Positions 6,325-9,584 of a stretch of 9,584 nucleotides of DNA are shown piece after piece. Source of the DNA: an uncultured Collinsella sp. (lineage in GTDB: Bacteria; Actinomycetota; Coriobacteriia; Coriobacteriales; Coriobacteriaceae); assembly GCA_900545505.1 (NCBI GenBank), contig UQZC01000044.1, positions 1 through 9,584 of the forward strand, written 5' to 3'. A program made the translations under genes and the position numbers. The notes beneath the pieces are model-generated. The model had not been told where the DNA came from. It did no database searches and saw only the letters and a list, made by a program, of their open reading frames with translations. Position 1 is the stretch's first letter. Every line of letters starts with the position of its first letter.

Positions 6325-7782
6325 TTACGCGGCAAGGCGCTTGAGCACGTCGATGAGCAGCTCGTAGAAGCGCTCGGCAGAAGCGAGCTCCATGCTCTCG
6401 TCCGGGGTATGGACATCAGAGAGCGTCGGGCCCACGGCGATGGCGTCCAGGCCGTGCAGAGCCTCGGCAAACAGGCCGCACTCAAGGCCGGCGTGAATGG
6501 ACTCGATGCGCAGCTCGGAGCCAAAGAGCTCGCGATAGCTCTCGACAAAGACGTCGCGGACCGGCGAATGCTCGGCATAGCTCCAGCCGGGATACTCAAA
6601 CTCAAACTTGGCGTCGAAGCCCAGGACATCGGCAAGCGTCTGCAGGCGGTCCTTGAACTCGTTCTGCAGCGAGGTGATCGAGGAGCGCGGGGACAGCATG
6701 ATCTTGACCTCGTCGTCAGAAGTGGCAACCACACCGATGTTGGAGGAAACCTCGACGGAGCCGTCGGTGGCGACGTTGCGGCGAATCACGCCGTTAGGGG
6801 CAAGACGCAGGGCACGGATGAGGGCAAGCGCGGACTTCTCGTCCATGGCCTCGACCTCGGCGTCGTCGGCAATCTCGACGGTGCAGGTAAAGCCAGGGTC
6901 GAAGACCTCGAGCTCGGCAGTAACGTCGGCGATGATGCCCTTTGCGATCTGGGCCGCGGCCTCGGCGGCAGCGTGGTCGACGTAGACCAGAACAGCCTTG
7001 CACTCACGGTTGATGGCGTTGTCCTTGGTGCCGCCGTTAAAGCTAACGATGGCGGGCTCGCCGGCGACCATCAGGCGGTCGATGATGCGGGCCATGATGA
7101 GGTTGCCGTTGCCGCGCTCCAGGTTGATATCGCTGCCGGAGTGACCGCCCAGCAGGCCGGAGATGTCGAGCGTGAGGGTACTACCGGTCTTGTGCTCGCG
7201 CACGATGGGGCAGGTGTAGGTAACGACGACGCCGCCGGCGCAGCTGACGGTGGCAACGCCCTCCTCCTCGGAGTCGAGGTTGATCATGGTGCGGGCGCTG
7301 ATCTGGGACTTGTCGAGCGTCTCGGCGCCAACCAGGCCGGTCTCCTCGTCGGTGGTGAACACGCACTCGAGGGCGGGGTGAACAATCGAATCGTCATCGA
7401 GAACAGTGAGCATCAGAGCGACGGCAATACCGTTGTCGGCGCCCAGAGTGGTGCCGTTAGCGGTGAGGACGCCGTCCTTGACGACCAAGTCGATACCGTC
7501 GGTCGTAAAGTCGTGCTCGACGGAACCCAGTTTGTCGCACACCATGTCGATGTGACCCTGCAACATTACGGTCGAGGCATTCTCGACGCCGGCAGATGCG
7601 GGCTTGCGAATGATGACGTTGTAGACCTCGTCCTGGTACACATCGAGGCCGCGCTCCTTGGCAAACGCAACCAGGAAATCGCTGATGCCCTTCTCGTTGC
7701 CAGACCCACGGGGGATCGCGCTGACCTCCTCAAAGAAATGGAACAGCTGGGCGGGCTCGTAGCCGGTAATCTTGTAGTCCAT
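6325..7782 (-). CDS. pepD: Aminoacyl-histidine dipeptidase (cytosolic nonspecific dipeptidase, M20C)
   Basis: Cytosolic metallopeptidase that hydrolyses dipeptides such as Xaa-His to free amino acids. The 485-residue length matches PepD (E. coli 485). The two-metal site of family M20 is visible in order: GHIDMV (76-81; His77, Asp79), LGADNG (113-118; Asp116), TTDEETGL (143-150; Glu146 as likely general base, Glu147 as ligand), NLDSEEEG (168-175; Asp170) and SDVHTPDE (455-462; His458). The lid/dimerisation segment contains GLLGGHSGSDI (209-219). I chose the ATG at 7782 because it has AAGGAGG 6 nt upstream and aligns with the family N terminus (MDYKITGYEP); an in-frame ATG 35 codons upstream would pass through the likely leader and promoter. 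It is monocistronic, convergent with hipA and downstream of clpC on the same strand, with its own terminator. Confidence 0.96.
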   Translation of the reverse strand: MDYKITGYEPAQLFHFFEEVSAIPRGSGNEKGISDFLVAFAKERGLDVYQDEVYNVIIRKPASAGVENASTVMLQGHIDMVCDKLGSVEHDFTTDGIDLVVKDGVLTANGTTLGADNGIAVALMLTVLDDDSIVHPALECVFTTDEETGLVGAETLDKSQISARTMINLDSEEEGVATVSCAGGVVVTYTCPIVREHKTGSTLTLDISGLLGGHSGSDINLERGNGNLIMARIIDRLMVAGEPAIVSFNGGTKDNAINRECKAVLVYVDHAAAEAAAQIAKGIIADVTAELEVFDPGFTCTVEIADDAEVEAMDEKSALALIRALRLAPNGVIRRNVATDGSVEVSSNIGVVATSDDEVKIMLSPRSSITSLQNEFKDRLQTLADVLGFDAKFEFEYPGWSYAEHSPVRDVFVESYRELFGSELRIESIHAGLECGLFAEALHGLDAIAVGPTLSDVHTPDESMELASAERFYELLIDVLKRLAA

Positions 7783-7819
7783 GGTGCCTCCTTGGCGCAA
7801 CTGGTTAGACAGTAAGACA

Positions 7820-7855
7820 TGCGACTTGTATATTCCCAGACTTTGCGTGCATAAA
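7820..7855 (-). promoter_or_regulatory. Candidate pepD promoter
   Basis: Read on the minus strand, TTTATG (7855-7850) and TATACA (7832-7827) are separated by 17 bp and match the -35 and -10 consensus at three and four of six positions. Initiation near 7820 would leave a leader of about 38 nt that contains the AAGGAGG ribosome binding site. This is weak evidence, but the best pair I see in the spacer. Confidence 0.35.
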
Positions 7856-7891
7856 CCAGTCGAAAACGCCGAGCGCCCTCGCATCATCGGC

Positions 7892-7919
7892 TAACGGTGG
7901 ACCGTATAGCGTAACGGTC
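7892..7919. repeat. TAACGGT repeats with an inverted half-site upstream of pepD
   Basis: TAACGGT occurs at 7892-7898 and again at 7912-7918, exactly 20 bp apart, with the inverted half ACCGT at 7901-7905 between them. The inverted pair GACCGT-N8-ACGGTC (7900-7905, 7914-7919) brackets a TATACG hexamer on the minus strand. This looks like an operator for an unknown regulator of pepD, about 110-137 nt upstream of its start codon. No known motif is recognised. Confidence 0.4.
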
Positions 7920-7939
7920 ACAACTTCCGCAGCTCTACA

Positions 7940-7971
7940 AATCGAGGCGCCCTTTTCGGAGCGCCTCGATT
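7940..7971 (-). terminator. Probable clpC terminator hairpin
   Basis: A perfect 11-bp inverted repeat, AATCGAGGCGC (7940-7950) and its complement (7961-7971), with a 10-nt loop. It lies 25 nt downstream of the clpC stop. On the minus strand only a short run of U follows (GATTTG), so it is a weaker intrinsic terminator than the one after pepD. It separates clpC from pepD transcription. Confidence 0.65.
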
Positions 7972-7996
7972 GCGCGTATCAAATTGTCGCCACGCC

Positions 7997-9584
7997 CTAC
8001 AGCGCGCCGGAACCGGCTTGCATCATGCCGCCGGGACCCGAGGTCACGCCGCCGCTCACCGGCGCGGCGTTGGCGGGGTGGGGTGCCCCCGGTGATGAAC
8101 GTCCACCGAGCGTGCCCGCCGGACGCGGTGCCGGGATCTCGCCCGTGCCGTGGCTAAAGACAAACTTGCCATCGGCCACGTCGCACAGGACGGTATCGCC
8201 CTCGCCCCACTCGCCGGCCAGGAGCTCCTCGGACAGCGGGTCCTCGATGAGCTTTTGAATAGCACGGCGCAGCGGACGCGCACCGTTGGTGAGGTCGGTG
8301 CCCTCGGCCACGATCTTGTCATAGGCCGCATCGGTGAGCTTGATGTTCATGCCGTTTGCGATCAGGCGCTGGCGCAGGTCGTCCACCAGCAGGTACGCGA
8401 TCTTGGTCAGGTTCTCGCCCGAGAGCTTCTGGAACACCACAATATCGTCGATACGGTTGAGCAGCTCAGGGCGGAACAGGCGCTTGAGCTCGCCCATCGC
8501 ACGACCCTTGATCTCGCTCGACGTGAGACCCTGCTCACCGGTGGTGCCAAAACCGACGCTCGCATCCTGCGCAATCTCGCGGGCGCCCACGTTGGACGTC
8601 ATGATGATCACGGTGTTGCGGAAGTCAACCGTCTTGCCCTGGCTATCGGTCAGACGACCCTCCTCCAGCACCTGCAGCAGGATGTTGAAGATGTCGGGAT
8701 GCGCCTTCTCAATCTCGTCAAACAGCACGACCGAATACGGGTGGCGACGAACGGCCTTGGTAAGCTGGCCGCCCTCGTCGTGACCGACGTAACCAGGGGG
8801 GCTACCGATGAGCTTGGAGACCTCGAACTCGCTACCGAACTCGGACATGTCGAAGCTGATGAGCGCGTCCTTGCTGCCAAAGAGGTACTCGGCGAGCGTC
8901 TTGGCGAGCTCGGTCTTGCCCGTGCCGGTGGGACCCAGGAAGATAAAGCTGCCGCCGGGGCGACGCGGGTCCTTGAGCGGCGAACGGCTGCGGCGCACGG
9001 CCTTGGCGACGGCCTCGACTGCCTCATCCTGGCCGATGATGCGCGTCTTGAGCACGCTTTCGGCTTGCAGCAGGCGACGGCTCTCGCTCTCGGTAAGCGA
9101 GGACACCGGCACGCCCGAAGTCACGGACACGATGTCGGCAATCTGACTCACGTCGATGGTGAGCGGGCTGGCGTCGAGCTCGGCGGTCCAGGCGGCCTTG
9201 GCCTCGGCGAGCTCAATCTCGGCGGCCTTCTGCTGCTCGGTGATCTCGGCGGCCTTGTTCATGTCGTCGCTCTCGGTGGCCTCCTGCGCGGCGGCCTTGA
9301 GCTCCTCTATGCGATGCTCGGCCTCGCGCACCGGCTCGGGCGCACGATTCGCGGCGATGCGAGCGCGGGCACCGGCCTCGTCGATGAGGTCGATGGCCTT
9401 ATCGGGCAGAAAGCGATCCTGAATGTAGCGGTTGGAGAGGTTCGCGGCAGCCTCGATAGCACCCTGCGTATAGCGCACATGGTGGTGCTCCTCGTAGCGC
9501 GGCTTGAGCGCGGTCAGGATCTTGACCGTGTCCTCGACGCTCGGCTCCTCGACATCGATGGTCTGGAAGCGACGCTCGAAGGCC
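7997..9584 (-). CDS. clpC: ATP-dependent Clp protease ATP-binding subunit ClpC, N-terminus beyond window
   Basis: AAA+ unfoldase that feeds substrates to ClpP and takes part in protein quality control. The visible 528 residues start in the end of the first ATPase module (ERRFQTIDVEEPS, then RFLPDKAIDLIDEAGAR). A charged helical UVR-like/M-domain region follows (about 83-133). The second ATPase module has Walker A GPTGTGKT (217-224, at 8935-8912), Walker B VVLFDE (285-290), sensor 1 IIMTSNVG (326-333), the arginine finger in FRPELLNRID (370-379) and sensor 2 GARPLRR (434-440). A VGF tripeptide (343-345) at the expected ClpP-docking loop supports a protease partner. The first ATPase core and N domain lie beyond the right edge. 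After the usual end of D2 there is a Pro/Gly/Ala-rich tail of roughly 45 residues, absent from Bacillus ClpC. The in-frame GTG at 9478 is internal. Confidence 0.95.
   Translation of the reverse strand, partial: AFERRFQTIDVEEPSVEDTVKILTALKPRYEEHHHVRYTQGAIEAAANLSNRYIQDRFLPDKAIDLIDEAGARARIAANRAPEPVREAEHRIEELKAAAQEATESDDMNKAAEITEQQKAAEIELAEAKAAWTAELDASPLTIDVSQIADIVSVTSGVPVSSLTESESRRLLQAESVLKTRIIGQDEAVEAVAKAVRRSRSPLKDPRRPGGSFIFLGPTGTGKTELAKTLAEYLFGSKDALISFDMSEFGSEFEVSKLIGSPPGYVGHDEGGQLTKAVRRHPYSVVLFDEIEKAHPDIFNILLQVLEEGRLTDSQGKTVDFRNTVIIMTSNVGAREIAQDASVGFGTTGEQGLTSSEIKGRAMGELKRLFRPELLNRIDDIVVFQKLSGENLTKIAYLLVDDLRQRLIANGMNIKLTDAAYDKIVAEGTDLTNGARPLRRAIQKLIEDPLSEELLAGEWGEGDTVLCDVADGKFVFSHGTGEIPAPRPAGTLGGRSSPGAPHPANAAPVSGGVTSGPGGMMQAGSGAL

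Noticed and set aside
6280..7815. 511-codon open frame on the plus strand over pepD
   Set aside because: Same cause: it mirrors pepD codons, gives a Gly/Ala/Val/Asp-rich protein without domain motifs, and lacks a convincing ribosome binding site. pepD on the minus strand has the full M20 metal site.
1..9584. CRISPR arrays, tRNA or rRNA genes, insertion-sequence ends, integrase genes or attachment sites
   Set aside because: None seen. There are no regularly spaced long repeats, no transposase motifs and no tRNA-like cloverleaf, even near the probably acquired hipBA genes.

Overview
The window is GC-rich, with mostly G or C at third codon positions, and is almost entirely coding. Gene content (DisA diadenylate cyclase, MEP-pathway isoprenoid genes, a ClpC-type ATPase, a Mn2+ riboswitch with MntP, and a PepD-type M20C dipeptidase) suggests an anaerobic, high-GC Gram-positive gut bacterium. 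A Collinsella-like member of the Coriobacteriia is my best guess; this rests on gene style and not on any search.

Layout: (1) 1-3401, minus strand: a compact operon read disA > ispD > ispF > cysS. The reading frames overlap by 1 nt (disA/ispD) and 11 nt (ispD/ispF), then a 3-nt gap precedes cysS. It makes c-di-AMP, two successive MEP-pathway enzymes and cysteinyl-tRNA synthetase. cysS runs off the left edge. (2) 3402-3747: a divergent control region holding a nested inverted repeat and a complete yybP-ykoY manganese riboswitch with its terminator. (3) 3748-4332, plus strand: the manganese exporter mntP. (4) 4333-6197, plus strand: a hipBA-type toxin-antitoxin operon, preceded by three regularly spaced copies of a 16-bp pseudo-palindrome (likely HipB operators). 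Part of hipA is clearly more AT-rich than its surroundings. (5) 6229-6269: a strong hairpin terminator between the convergent hipA and pepD. (6) 6325-7782, minus strand: pepD. (7) 7783-7996: a spacer with the pepD upstream region and a clpC terminator-like hairpin. (8) 7997-9584, minus strand: the C-terminal two thirds of clpC, with an unusual Pro/Gly/Ala-rich tail, running off the right edge.

In many Gram-positive bacteria clpC, radA, disA, ispD, ispF and cysS lie in one cluster. Here clpC and disA are on the same strand but separated by pepD, hipBA and mntP, and radA is not seen. This looks like an ancestral stress/housekeeping cluster into which accessory genes were placed. Most of the window is recognisable biology. 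The least explained parts are the three-site hipBA operator array, the nested inverted repeat between disA and mntP, the extended HipB tail and the ClpC tail.
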